Assembly: GCA_038204465.1 (NCBI GenBank) | Contig: JBBRCX010000001.1 | Location: 66,178 to 130,177, forward strand | DNA from: JBBRCX01 sp038204465 | GTDB taxonomy: Bacteria; Planctomycetota; Phycisphaerae; Tepidisphaerales; Tepidisphaeraceae | Reading direction: 5' to 3' | Length of the DNA stretch: 64,000 nt | Part shown: piece after piece, positions 55,359-64,000 of the stretch | How positions within the stretch are numbered: position 1 is the stretch's first letter | Layout of the letters: every line of letters starts with the position of its first letter | Notes under the pieces: generated by a model | What the model saw: only the letters and a program-made list of their open reading frames with translations | What the model was told of the DNA's origin: nothing | Database searches by the model: none | Position numbers and translations under genes: made by a program

Positions 55359-58241
55359 TCATCCCGCGCCCCAGGCCGCGCGCACATCGAGGTAAGCGTC
55401 ATTCCAGTCTTGGTAATCCACATCCAGGATCTGGATCGCGTTGAGTCCGCGCAATAACCCGAGATCGGGCTGCGACTCGCGGAGCGGCGCGTGAGGATCG
55501 TAAGCTTGGCCGAGGATGTCCTTTTGCATCGACGACAGCAGCACCATCGCCAGCCGGTGTCCTGCCGCGGCAATCGCCTCGGAGAGCGACGGACCGTTGT
55601 GCGCGCGATGCGACAGGTTCAGCGCGAAGCGGAGATTGCTGAGACCTGTTTCCGCGATCAACTGAAGTGTCTCGGCGACGCTCCCCCGCCATTTCAGCGG
55701 ATGTTCGAGCATCCCGTGCTGCATCGCGAGCTCGATGCCGCGCGACGCTGCGCGGCCGCACACATCCTCGAGACCCGCTTTGAAGCGCTCGGCCGCCTGC
55801 TCGTAGGTGAAATTGTTTTCCGGCGGGCGGTGCAGCGAGAACAGTCCCTGCGTCGCTCCAAGAATGCGCATCTTTTCCAGAACATCGTCCACCTGCTCGA
55901 TCGACTCGTCGTATCGAAATTTGAGCGTGTCCAGCAGGGCCAGGTCGGGATAAAGATTCGCTCCGGGCGTGAAGTCCACAACCACGCGCAGTTTCTGGCG
56001 GGAGATCCAGCCGCGCTCGCGCTCCACCTGCTTGGCGTCGCGCTTCAGCAGGTACGTGTAGTCGATTTTCACCCCGTCAAAGTGTTGGAAGAACGTCGGC
56101 CGGGCGAGAATGAACTCTTTCAAATCGCTCAAGCCACGAAATGCGATCATGCGGTCGCGCACTGCGGCCGGCGCGGTGACGCGGGAAAGCACACGCAGAT
56201 CGGATTCCTTGATCTGCACGTCGAAGAGTCTGATGTCTCCCCCGGCAATGCTCGACTCGCTTGAAACCCCCGGGTCGTTGTCCTGCATTCCGTGCGGCCA
56301 ATAACCAACCTGCTTCTTCTCTCCCTGCTCCAATTGCAGCTCGCGCACATTCTGCAGCGTTCCGCGCAGAGTGGTGATGCGCAGTGGACGTTGGTCGAGT
56401 TGGTTATTGAAGACTCCGAGCGTGTAGCGCCCCGTTCCCTTGCGACAGGTGATGAAGCCCAGGTCGTCGTGGCCGACGGAGAAGATCTGCTGATCCGATA
56501 GCGCGTGCCCCACCGCTTTCTCGATGTGCTCCAGCGGCACGAAGGGCATGGGCAGGGGCTTGTCGATTCCTGTATCCGGCAACCCCTCATAGACCGGCTG
56601 CGTGTTGATGCCGAAGGGACTGAGCAGCAGCGTCACCTTCCCCGATCCGATGCCGACCTCCGCAACCGCGACGTCTTCGCCGCAGCTTGCCAGAACTCGC
56701 GCTCCTTTCGGCAGCATCGCGCTGTACAGCTCGAACGCGCGGGGCTCGGTCTGCTCGCTGCCGTCTTTCCAGCGGATCCTGCTGCCCGCCGGCAGCGAAC
56801 GGGGCGCGGAGATCTGCCACTCGGGCCAGAGTAAGCGCGCGTTCTGAGCAGTAATTACCAGATGACCGCCTTCGCGAACGAACGCCTCCAGCTTGTCGCG
56901 CAGCTCGATATCGGCCGGAACCTCGCTCGTAACGATGACAAGGCCATACTGGCGGAGCACCCACAGCGGGATATCGCTGAGCACTGCATCGGCCATGTCT
57001 CCGTATGGCGTAGGCGAGAGGAAGCCGCGTTCGTCGTGATAGAAGCTCGCGTCTTCGTAGCCCGGGTAGATCGCGGCGAAGACGCCGTGCGCGAGATAGT
57101 CGCCCGGGCCGTAGGGCATCGCGCCCCACACCTGGAACAGGTTCTGGGTGTAGAGATGACGCGGGACGGTCCAGCCGGCGAAGAAGTCGAGCAGCACCGC
57201 CACCGGCGCGTGCATGACGCCCGGGTGTCCCTCGCGCCGCACAAATTTCACCGCGGCGGCCTGGATCGCGCCCACCGGCGAGAGCGTGATCTGGCTGCGG
57301 TCGGTCTCAATCCTCGTCGGCTCCTTGATCAGCCGCTTCTCGGTGTTGTCCTCCATGATCCAGCTCTGCTCAAAGCCGATGGCGACCGCGTTGTAGAGAT
57401 AGTGCGTATAGATCAGGCGCTTGAGCAGCGCGAGGCTGGATCCGTGCGTTGGGCCGGACAAGTATGTGGGATTGCTCGGGTCTCCCGTCACCCCTTCGCT
57501 CTCGTAGGTCTTCCAGCCCCAGCGGTTGAAGATTGAGGCATTGCCGAACCAGTGGATGCCGTATTGCTTCGCCGCCCCGCGAATGAACGCGTAATAGATG
57601 TGCGAGCTGGGCAGCGCCTGCGCCGTCTCCGCGCCAATCAGCACGAAGTTGTTTTCCTTGATCAGGTGATGCCCGTACGTGAGCGACACCAGGGCAGTGA
57701 GCTTATTGCCCAGGTCATCGCCCATGCGCTGAAAGTGGCGCTGGAAGTTGTAGTATTGCGCGATGCGGTCCTGCGGCATCGGGCACTGCTGCAGCGCGTA
57801 GCCTGCCACGTAGCGCCCATCCTGCTCGCCCACGTCGAATCCGAGAAACTGCTCGCCCAGGTTCTGCTGCAACCAATCCACCAGCCCGGGCGGCGGCTTG
57901 ACGTGGCCCCACTCCGCCTGCGTGCTGTTGGAGGGGACATGCCCCCAGATGTCGAAGAGGAACAGCCCGCGACGCTTGATCTCCAGCGCCAGTTCCTTGA
58001 AGTTCTCGGCGAACACGGCGGAGAAGTGAGGCCAGATCACGTTTCCCAGCTCCAATGTCTTCGTGTACGCGTCGAGGTCCTCGCGGAAGTCGACCAGTTT
58101 GCCTTCTCTCACCGTGAAAACGCGCAGGGAAGTGAACTGGGTCTTGTTTCCAAAGGTGTCCCAGGTCGGAACGATAAATGCGCGGCGCGTGAACTCGGGG
58201 TACTGTTTCGGGTCGAGCAGGTGTGGGTAATGCACTGCCAT
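55359..58241 (-). CDS. 960-residue protein: glycoside-hydrolase-like N-terminus, glutamine-amidotransferase-like middle, sugar isomerase/epimerase-like C-terminus
   Basis: A large cytoplasmic protein with no signal peptide. Residues 1 to about 420 look like a TIM-barrel glycoside hydrolase (FDIWGHVPSNSTQAEWGHVKPPPGLVDWLQQNL, YGHHLIKENNFVLIGAE, FGNASIFNRWGWKTYESEG). Residues 430-560 contain VPADIELRDKLEAFVREGGHLVITAQNARLL, like the class I amidotransferase-like middle domain of GH42-type enzymes. Residues 690-955 look like a xylose-isomerase/AP-endonuclease-2 TIM barrel (VVVDFTPGANLYPDLALLD, LFSLHRPPENNFTYEQAAERFKAGLEDVC, IELAMQHGML, LRFALNLSHRA). That pairing in one chain is unusual. Divergent from a dioxygenase gene at 58370; the two start 128 bp apart. 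Confidence 0.72.
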   Translation of the reverse strand: MAVHYPHLLDPKQYPEFTRRAFIVPTWDTFGNKTQFTSLRVFTVREGKLVDFREDLDAYTKTLELGNVIWPHFSAVFAENFKELALEIKRRGLFLFDIWGHVPSNSTQAEWGHVKPPPGLVDWLQQNLGEQFLGFDVGEQDGRYVAGYALQQCPMPQDRIAQYYNFQRHFQRMGDDLGNKLTALVSLTYGHHLIKENNFVLIGAETAQALPSSHIYYAFIRGAAKQYGIHWFGNASIFNRWGWKTYESEGVTGDPSNPTYLSGPTHGSSLALLKRLIYTHYLYNAVAIGFEQSWIMEDNTEKRLIKEPTRIETDRSQITLSPVGAIQAAAVKFVRREGHPGVMHAPVAVLLDFFAGWTVPRHLYTQNLFQVWGAMPYGPGDYLAHGVFAAIYPGYEDASFYHDERGFLSPTPYGDMADAVLSDIPLWVLRQYGLVIVTSEVPADIELRDKLEAFVREGGHLVITAQNARLLWPEWQISAPRSLPAGSRIRWKDGSEQTEPRAFELYSAMLPKGARVLASCGEDVAVAEVGIGSGKVTLLLSPFGINTQPVYEGLPDTGIDKPLPMPFVPLEHIEKAVGHALSDQQIFSVGHDDLGFITCRKGTGRYTLGVFNNQLDQRPLRITTLRGTLQNVRELQLEQGEKKQVGYWPHGMQDNDPGVSSESSIAGGDIRLFDVQIKESDLRVLSRVTAPAAVRDRMIAFRGLSDLKEFILARPTFFQHFDGVKIDYTYLLKRDAKQVERERGWISRQKLRVVVDFTPGANLYPDLALLDTLKFRYDESIEQVDDVLEKMRILGATQGLFSLHRPPENNFTYEQAAERFKAGLEDVCGRAASRGIELAMQHGMLEHPLKWRGSVAETLQLIAETGLSNLRFALNLSHRAHNGPSLSEAIAAAGHRLAMVLLSSMQKDILGQAYDPHAPLRESQPDLGLLRGLNAIQILDVDYQDWNDAYLDVRAAWGAG

Positions 58242-58369
58242 AGGATTTTTCCGTTGGACATTGTGACGGCTGCCAGGCGGCCGAAACTATATCGAAATGT
58301 GGTAAAATATCCGCACGATGGTGCGCGCGGCATCGTTGCGGGATACTCGTGGCCTCACAGGAGCGTTGA

Positions 58370-59113
58370 ATGAAGACCTTGCACAGGACGTTGACCGACG
58401 AGCAGGTGAAGCGCTATCAGCACGATGGCTACCTCATCGTCGCCGATCTGTTGAGCGGCCAGGAGATACAGGCGTTCTCAGATCATGGGAAGGTTGCGCC
58501 AAAGGTCTTGAACCTCATGGGCCACCAGACCGACCCGCAATACCGCCGCGTCGCCCATCATCCGAAGATCGCCGGCATGGCCGCTCAGCTCCTGGACGGC
58601 CAGCCGCGAATCGTTCAGACGATGCTCCTCGATAAGCAGGCGCAGGGCGGGCAGGGCATCGCGCTGCACCAGGATTCGCATTATCTTCCCAACGAACCCA
58701 ACACGCTCATGGCCTGCTGGGTCGCCCTCACCGACACCGACCCCGGCAATGGCGGGCTCTGTGTCGTCCCCGGCAGCCATCGCGGCGGCTTGCGCGAAAC
58801 ACACAAGGCACGCGACGCCGCCCAGCACGTCACCTGGGAAACCGAATACCCTATGCGCGATCCCGACGGCCGGGAGTGGAAACAGAAAATGGTCTCTTTC
58901 GAGATCGAAGGACTCAATCCCGCGAGCATCGAGCGCCTCACCGTCCCCCAAGGCGCCGGAGTCTTCTTTACCGGAATGACGATCCACGGCTCATTCGCCA
59001 ATCCCTCCCCCGATCGTCCGCGCCGCGCCTTCGCCACCCACTACGTCAAGGAAGGCACGTGGCTCTTCCGCAGGGACGTCCAGGAGACGACGCCGGTGGA
59101 ATTCGCCGGTTGA
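58370..59113 (+). CDS. Phytanoyl-CoA dioxygenase-family protein (first copy)
   Basis: The 247-residue Fe(II)/2-oxoglutarate-dependent oxygenase has the facial triad HxD (H100, D102 in LHQDSHYLP) and a distal His near 206 (HGSFANPSPDRPRRAF, with the Arg that binds 2-oxoglutarate). Length and fold fit the PhyH family. AGGAG lies before the ATG at 58370. The substrate is unknown; in planctomycetes such genes are common in sugar-related clusters. A second, distinct member begins beyond the window end at 64000. Confidence 0.88.
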   Translation: MKTLHRTLTDEQVKRYQHDGYLIVADLLSGQEIQAFSDHGKVAPKVLNLMGHQTDPQYRRVAHHPKIAGMAAQLLDGQPRIVQTMLLDKQAQGGQGIALHQDSHYLPNEPNTLMACWVALTDTDPGNGGLCVVPGSHRGGLRETHKARDAAQHVTWETEYPMRDPDGREWKQKMVSFEIEGLNPASIERLTVPQGAGVFFTGMTIHGSFANPSPDRPRRAFATHYVKEGTWLFRRDVQETTPVEFAG

Positions 59114-59423
59114 GCTTCAGAAATGACGGCGGCCTCACCGCTCGGCGGGTTGCCCTTCCCGAGTAGCACCATGAACCAGTGCTTCAACCTCGGTCATCCG
59201 TTCTTAAAAAGGGGAGCTACTTCTTCGCCGCCGCGCGAGCGTAGTCCTGCGCCACTGCTTTCGTGACCGCGTTGAATTCACGTCTATCTGCTCCTGGAGA
59301 TTCATGGCGACCGTAACCCACCGCGAAATCTGCGGACAAATGCCCGCTCTTGTCCCGGCGAACGACGCCGCTACCTTAGCGGGCGAATCGGGTCCGTTTC
59401 AACCGCAAGAACGAGAGGTTTTC

Positions 59424-60788
59424 ATGCCCAGGGGCATCGGCGCCAAGCGACTGAGCACTTTCCGCAGCGATGCGAAAAAAGTAGAGAAGATTCTGGCCGA
59501 CACGCCTACCGTCAACCGCGACCTCGCCGTCGAAACAAAAGAGTTTGTCGCCCGGCAAAAACGCGTCAGCAAAGCGCTGGCCGCCGCAGGATTCGATATC
59601 GGCTTCGTCTTCAGCGACGAGCACTACAACGGCGACGTCCCCTATCTCGGCGGCAACACCAACGTCTGCGTCGAGCAGGTGGCCGGCGTCATCGGCCCCA
59701 CCGGGTTCCACATCGCCGCCGGCCTCGAGGGCGGCTACGTCGCCGAGCAGCTCGCGCCGCGCGCCAAGGCCTCCGTCCACAAGGTGGAGCTCCTGCAACT
59801 CGCCGACGAGAAGTACCCCATTCGCGCCGTGCGGCTGGAAGAAGTCATCGAAGCCGCCGCCGGCAAACCGTTCGCGCACGTCAAGAGAGTCGCCCTGCTC
59901 ACCCCGCGCCAGGTCGTCCCGGCCGGCGTCGTTGACGCACTCGACAAGCTGTTCGGCAAAGACAACGTCGTGGATGCGCAAAACATCTACTTCAAGATCA
60001 AGAACCTCAAGAGCGATCGCGAGATGGAGCTGATCCGCGACGCCAATGTCATCGCCGACGCGATGATGCGCGCCATGATCGCCGTCCTGAAACCTGGCGC
60101 TCTGGAAACCGAAGTCGCCGGCTGGGGCTATCTGGTCGGGATGGAGCTCGGGGGCGAGGAAAACGGCTTCGATGTCATGGTCGGCGCCAACGAAGCCAAC
60201 CGCACGCTCATCGGCAAGGCCCTCAATCGCCGCATCAATACCGGCGACTGGGTCCACCTCGGCTGCGCCCCCAAGCGCGACGGTCTTACCAGCTGCATCC
60301 GCCGCAGCGTCGTCGCCGGCAAGCCCAGGAAAGACCAGCGCTGGTGGTTCCAGCTCGTCAACGAAGGTTACAAGGTCGGCTACGACGCCTACGTCGACAT
60401 CGTGAAGAACAACAAGCCCGCGAAACATCAGGAGCAGGCGCTGGTAGATTACTTCCGCAGCCGCACCCGCGAAGTGAACCAGCGCTTCGGCCTCAACCTC
60501 GACGACCTCTCCCGCCTCAAGCCGTACACCGGAACGCATAACTCCGGCTATACCGAATGCCAGGAGTTCTATGGGGCCATCACCCTCGAGAGCGAAGAGC
60601 CGCTCGACAAGCAGGTTGTCACCATGCTCGACGTCGCGATCCGCGGCATCGGCGACCATTGGAACGACAAGATCCTGCCCGTCGATTTCGTCGTCGTCGA
60701 AAATACCCTCGGAAAGTTCGACAGGAAGGTCGTTCAATTCAACAAGGTGCCCAACGACTGCCAGCAACTGATCGGCTCCGGCATGTGA
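59424..60788 (+). CDS. M24-family protein lacking the metal ligands (creatinase-like)
   Basis: The 454-residue protein has the pita-bread fold of the M24 family, with an N-terminal creatinase-like domain (residues 1-170) and a catalytic-type domain. The regions of the two Asp metal ligands have changed: GDWVHLGCAPKRDGLTSCIRRSV replaces the usual GD.V..D.G....GY.SD.TR. A His is kept in GTHNSGYTE. It is therefore probably not an aminopeptidase. Creatinase itself is a metal-free relative, so a C-N hydrolase role is possible. The ATG at 59424 (MPRGIGAKRL) with GAGAGG upstream is used; an in-frame ATG at 59304 with GGAG would add 40 residues. Confidence 0.8.
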   Translation: MPRGIGAKRLSTFRSDAKKVEKILADTPTVNRDLAVETKEFVARQKRVSKALAAAGFDIGFVFSDEHYNGDVPYLGGNTNVCVEQVAGVIGPTGFHIAAGLEGGYVAEQLAPRAKASVHKVELLQLADEKYPIRAVRLEEVIEAAAGKPFAHVKRVALLTPRQVVPAGVVDALDKLFGKDNVVDAQNIYFKIKNLKSDREMELIRDANVIADAMMRAMIAVLKPGALETEVAGWGYLVGMELGGEENGFDVMVGANEANRTLIGKALNRRINTGDWVHLGCAPKRDGLTSCIRRSVVAGKPRKDQRWWFQLVNEGYKVGYDAYVDIVKNNKPAKHQEQALVDYFRSRTREVNQRFGLNLDDLSRLKPYTGTHNSGYTECQEFYGAITLESEEPLDKQVVTMLDVAIRGIGDHWNDKILPVDFVVVENTLGKFDRKVVQFNKVPNDCQQLIGSGM

Positions 60789-60827
60789 TCCGCTCGAATC
60801 CACGCCCATGTTCAACAGGAGCTATCG

Positions 60828-61694
60828 ATGAAGCTCGGACCCGAGCCACAGGTCGTCGCCCCAACTCACTGCCAGGTCGGCGAAGGTCCGCTATGGCATC
60901 CCGAAGCGCGCACGCTCTTCTTCGTCGATATCACCCAGGGCGACATCTATGCGTACAAGCCAGATGACGGCTCCTGTCGTGTCTTCACCCACGGCCCTCC
61001 TACCGCCGGGCTGACGTTGCAGACCGATGGCGGCCTGCTGCTCTTCCAGGACGGCAGAATCTCCCGCCTCGGACTTGACGGCGCCCAGAAGGAACTCATC
61101 TCCGGCCTGCATCCCGGCAACGAGCGATTCAACGATGTCGTCGCTGATCCAGAAGGTCGTGTCTTCGCTGGATCGATGGGGCCCAATGGAAAGCTCTTCC
61201 GCTTCGATCCCGACGGACGAAAGACGCAGGTGCTGGATGGCCTTGGTGTCCCCAACGGCATGGACTTCACCCTCGATTTGAAGCAGATGTATTTCACGGA
61301 GTCGATCTCGCGGCGGATCTACCGCTTCGACTACGACGCCGCGAGCGGGAACCTCTCCAACCAGCGCGTGTTTATCGAGATCCCGCAGAGCGACGGTGTG
61401 CCCGATGGTCTCACGATCGATGCGGATGGTTACGTCTGGACCGCCATTTGGGGCGGCTCACGAATCAAGCGCTACGCTCCGGACGGCAGATTCGATCGCG
61501 AGATCCATTTCCCGTCGAAGCAGATTTCCGCCCTCGCGTTCGGCGGCGCAAATTTGGACGAACTGTACGTGACCTCCGCCGCCATCGGCCTTTCGCCTGG
61601 GCGCGAGAACGGGAATGAAGGTGCCCTTTTTGGACTTCGCCTTGCAGGAATCCGCGGACGCGCGCCGTTCCGCTCACGCCTGTTTCAAAAATGA
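60828..61694 (+). CDS. SMP-30/gluconolactonase-family protein
   Basis: The 288-residue six-bladed beta-propeller lactonase has the divalent-metal ligands expected for SMP-30: E19 in VGEGPLWH, N102 in RFNDVVAD, N143 in VPNGMDF and D193 in PDGLTID. Likely hydrolyses a sugar lactone to the aldonic acid. It follows the M24 gene by 39 bases on the same strand, so the pair is probably co-transcribed. ATG at 60828 with AGGAG upstream. No signal peptide. Confidence 0.9.
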   Translation: MKLGPEPQVVAPTHCQVGEGPLWHPEARTLFFVDITQGDIYAYKPDDGSCRVFTHGPPTAGLTLQTDGGLLLFQDGRISRLGLDGAQKELISGLHPGNERFNDVVADPEGRVFAGSMGPNGKLFRFDPDGRKTQVLDGLGVPNGMDFTLDLKQMYFTESISRRIYRFDYDAASGNLSNQRVFIEIPQSDGVPDGLTIDADGYVWTAIWGGSRIKRYAPDGRFDREIHFPSKQISALAFGGANLDELYVTSAAIGLSPGRENGNEGALFGLRLAGIRGRAPFRSRLFQK

Positions 61695-61749
61695 ATTATG
61701 CTCCGGACGCCGAGAAACCGCGCCGGTTTTCAGACTCGCCCATTCTGCG

Positions 61750-63117
61750 TTAGTCGGATTTCGGCGATGCGTCGCCAAAGTACCCGGCCCACGCAGTGTC
61801 CAGCATCTTCCGGCTCAACATGAACGATTGACCGTGCAGGCGGCATAGATCGCGCACGCGCTCGATCAGGTCGCGCGGCTCAGAGGCGCGCAGCTCCCGG
61901 CCTTCCGCTTTGTAACGCTCGATCAAACCGCCGATCAACGCAGGCTCAGCCGCGAGCTTCTGTGCAGCCGCGTACCGTTCAAAGATCTGCGCGTAACGCT
62001 GTTCGGAAGGCTTGTCGAGATGGAGGCGGTAGCCCATCCGCCGGAGGAAAGCCGGGTCAGCCACGTCAGCCCGCGACAGGTTGGTCGCGATGATCAACAT
62101 TAGATGAAACGGTATCTGAATCTTCTGCCCGGTGTTCAACGTGAGGTGATCGACGCGCTGCTCGAGCGGGATGATCCACCGGTTGAGCAGATCGTTAGGA
62201 TCCACTTGCTGCCGCCCGAAATCGTCCAGCAGAAAAGTCCCCCCGTTCGCCTTGAGGTGAGGCGGCGCCTCGTAAAAGCGCAGAGACGGGCTGTAAGCCA
62301 GGTCAAGCTCCGCCATCGTCATCTCCCCGCCGGAGACGATGAGTGGTCGGCGGATCCGCAGCCAGCGCCGGTCGGTCCGCCCGTGCGTCTCATCGAAATC
62401 GTCCGCCAGGTGATGAACTTGCCGATCGAAGATGCGGATCACATGGCTGTCGATGCTGATACAGTGCGGAATCCAGAGTGCGCCCTTGAGTACATGATGC
62501 AGCGACTGACCCAGCGTGGTCTTGCCGTTGCCCGGCGGGCCGAAGAGAAACAGGCTGCGTCCCGACGATGCCGCCAGCGCCGCCACTTCCGTCGCGTCGT
62601 CCGGCAGCACGAGCCCCGCAAGCGCCTCCTTCACGTCGTCGAACGTGATGCGCCCCTGCTGCGATGTGCCCCAATGGAGCATCGCCGAGTAAGATTCAAG
62701 TGACACCGGCGCCGGGCCGACGTAGCCGCTAACGTCCAGCAGGTGCCGGGCGTAATCCCGCCCGCGCTGTGTTGTCGCATAGCGGTAGGTGAGCAAACCA
62801 GTCTGCCCCAGCACCTCGAGAAGCTGGTCTTCCTTGAGGTGCCACAGAACGGTCTCGACAAGCTGCAACGGAAGCCGCAATTGCTCCGCTGCCCATTCGC
62901 TGGTGAACCGCGGCACCGTCGCGCCAAGCTTCAGCGACAGGTCGCTCAGCACCTCCTGCCCAATCCCCGTTTCCTCAACGTTTGATGACGCTTGCGGCGC
63001 AAGCACACCGTCCACGTCCACCATGCGCGGCAAGTGCGGCGACGACGCGGTCGACACCTGCGCCGGCGGCCAGTGCGCATCACCCGACAACATCTCAGGC
63101 TCGAACGTCAAGCTCAT
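61750..63117 (-). CDS. AAA+ ATPase with an N-terminal helical domain
   Basis: The 455-residue protein has Walker A GPPGNGKTT at about 193-201 and Walker B GGTFLLDDFGRQ near 295, with NPLDPNDLLNRW-like and IIATNLSRADVADPAF downstream. The first 150 residues are helical and contain winged-helix-like segments (EEWAAEQLRLPLQLVETVLWHLKEDQLLEVLGQTGLLTYRY). The ATG at 63117 (MSLTFEPEML) is used; the open frame extends further up to 63192. AAA+ proteins of this form (predicted ATPase with chaperone activity) are common in planctomycetes; the partner is unknown. Confidence 0.85.
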   Translation of the reverse strand: MSLTFEPEMLSGDAHWPPAQVSTASSPHLPRMVDVDGVLAPQASSNVEETGIGQEVLSDLSLKLGATVPRFTSEWAAEQLRLPLQLVETVLWHLKEDQLLEVLGQTGLLTYRYATTQRGRDYARHLLDVSGYVGPAPVSLESYSAMLHWGTSQQGRITFDDVKEALAGLVLPDDATEVAALAASSGRSLFLFGPPGNGKTTLGQSLHHVLKGALWIPHCISIDSHVIRIFDRQVHHLADDFDETHGRTDRRWLRIRRPLIVSGGEMTMAELDLAYSPSLRFYEAPPHLKANGGTFLLDDFGRQQVDPNDLLNRWIIPLEQRVDHLTLNTGQKIQIPFHLMLIIATNLSRADVADPAFLRRMGYRLHLDKPSEQRYAQIFERYAAAQKLAAEPALIGGLIERYKAEGRELRASEPRDLIERVRDLCRLHGQSFMLSRKMLDTAWAGYFGDASPKSD

Positions 63118-63556
63118 GAAAACCTCGATTAGCTTCAGTTGAAGAGATTTGCCCTTGTCCGGCCCCGCGTCGCAAGACTCATCGCCGCGCAACCAACCTC
63201 AAATCCTAGATTTGAGCGCCGACCTGTCAAGATCCTGCGGCCAGCGCCCGACAACCGCGATGACATTTTGAAACAAGCTGCGCGAGAGCTACCGCCTTTG
63301 ACGCCTGGCAGACTCAGGCCAGCAGCTGACGCTTCATCACCGCCGCGGCGACGACGACCGGCAGCCGAAGCCGCCGTACGCGGCTACACACCCCACTCGC
63401 CCCGCGCCCTCTCCCTGGGCACGAGTTTTTCCGGCTCGTTCATCCACGCATGGTGCGCCTTCGGATTTCCTCCAAGCCATCGCTCATCCACCGGCTTCGA
63501 TGCCGGCTGAAATCGCGTATCGCGCGCCGGTCGCGGCATGACCGATCCGGGAGTCG
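63118..63556. other. Intergenic region, about 440 bp
   Basis: No credible gene or RNA was found. It should hold the promoter of the AAA+ ATPase gene and the region after the partial dioxygenase gene. Confidence 0.5.
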
Positions 63557-64000
63557 CTACCCACCGGCCGTCTGCTCCGCGAGTTGCTGTTTCCCAAGCT
63601 CTCTGATCTTCTCGTCCGGCCACTTCTCGATCTTGTCGCAGTTCACCCACGGAGTCTTTCCAACCTGATACGACAGGTTCTTCGCCGCGGTGTAGCACGA
63701 GATGAACGACCAGCGCGGATTCTCGCTGCGGTTCTGGTCCGAGCGGTGCAGCAGGTTGCTATGGAAGAACAAGGCCGTGCCGGGATCCATCTCGCAATGC
63801 ACCAGCTCGAAGCGCTTCATCGCCTCTTCCACGCGCTCCGGCTCAGCGCCGACCTGCTTGCCAACGGTCCCATGACCGATCCGGCCCATGCGGTGCGATG
63901 CCTTCAGCACCTGCAGGCAGCCGTTCGCTTTGCTGGCTGTATCGACCGCGATCATGCAGCTCGCCATGTCCGGGTAGAGGAAGCCGTTGCCGTACCAATA
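63557..64000 (-). CDS. Phytanoyl-CoA dioxygenase-family protein (second copy, C-terminal part)
   Basis: The gene runs off the window end; the frame is open to base 64000, so the ATG at 63967 is not the true start. Visible residues include YGNGFLYPDMASCMIAVDTASKANGCLQVLKASHRMGRIGHG, then PGTALFFHSNLLHRSDQNRSENPRWSFI with the distal His and the Arg, as in PhyH oxygenases, and a C-terminal tail that ends ELGKQQLAEQTAGG. It is an Fe(II)/2-oxoglutarate-dependent oxygenase fragment and differs clearly from the copy at 58370. The N-terminal HxD triad lies outside the window. Confidence 0.82.
   Translation of the reverse strand, partial: YWYGNGFLYPDMASCMIAVDTASKANGCLQVLKASHRMGRIGHGTVGKQVGAEPERVEEAMKRFELVHCEMDPGTALFFHSNLLHRSDQNRSENPRWSFISCYTAAKNLSYQVGKTPWVNCDKIEKWPDEKIRELGKQQLAEQTAGG

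Noticed and set aside
59376..60815. 479-residue minus-strand frame
   Set aside because: It is antisense to the M24-family gene, which has clear family motifs.

Overview
The window is high-GC bacterial DNA that most resembles a planctomycete, probably class Phycisphaerae (Tepidisphaeraceae-like). The lineage is inferred from gene content, not measured. Pointers are a secreted LamG/PKD-like protein that starts with an LEPR-XLL-like N-terminus (IEKLEARLFLSV), many unrecognised signal-peptide and lipoprotein genes, biosynthetic genes scattered outside operons, and a five-domain S1 protein. Genes lie densely on both strands. Many have GTG starts, upstream in-frame extensions that should be trimmed, or short stop/start overlaps.

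Region by region: (1) 1-7.1 kb: the 3' end of a molybdopterin oxidoreductase, a UdgB-type uracil-DNA glycosylase, an S1 RNA-binding protein, an M32 carboxypeptidase, a methyltransferase and an aldo/keto reductase. (2) 7.4-15.6 kb: a large secreted LamG/PKD-like protein beside a three-gene surface-polysaccharide cluster made of a flippase, a nucleotidyltransferase/P-loop kinase fusion and a membrane-anchored kinase/methyltransferase fusion. (3) 16-20 kb: a lipoprotein and a secreted clan GH-A-like glycoside hydrolase. (4) 20-34 kb: TatD hydrolase, glpX, rhaB with a coupled amidohydrolase, trpF, argD, a Gfo/Idh/MocA oxidoreductase with a coupled MBL-fold hydrolase, and secreted proteins. This block lies between two inverted copies of a noncoding repeat. 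(5) 34-52.6 kb: housekeeping genes ispG, argC, a ferredoxin, clpC, the quinone genes ubiA-like, ubiX and ubiE/menG, dat, argS, an S41 protease, a STAS protein and an RNase HII-like protein. (6) 52.8-64 kb: tRNA-Asp, a plsC remnant, tRNA-Cys, and an accessory block with a 960-residue two-part protein, two phytanoyl-CoA dioxygenase-family proteins, a metal-ligand-deficient M24 protein, an SMP-30 lactonase and an AAA+ ATPase.

The most unusual signal is the dispersed noncoding repeat (about 20592-21152 on + and 33700-34080 on -). Each copy carries a near-consensus promoter (TTGACT, 16 nt, TATAAT) and then a boxA-like GCTCTTTGACA, the layout of an rRNA operon leader. No rRNA gene follows. Each copy instead sits about 400 nt upstream of a protein gene on the same strand. 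The second most unusual item is the kinase/methyltransferase fusion in the polysaccharide cluster.
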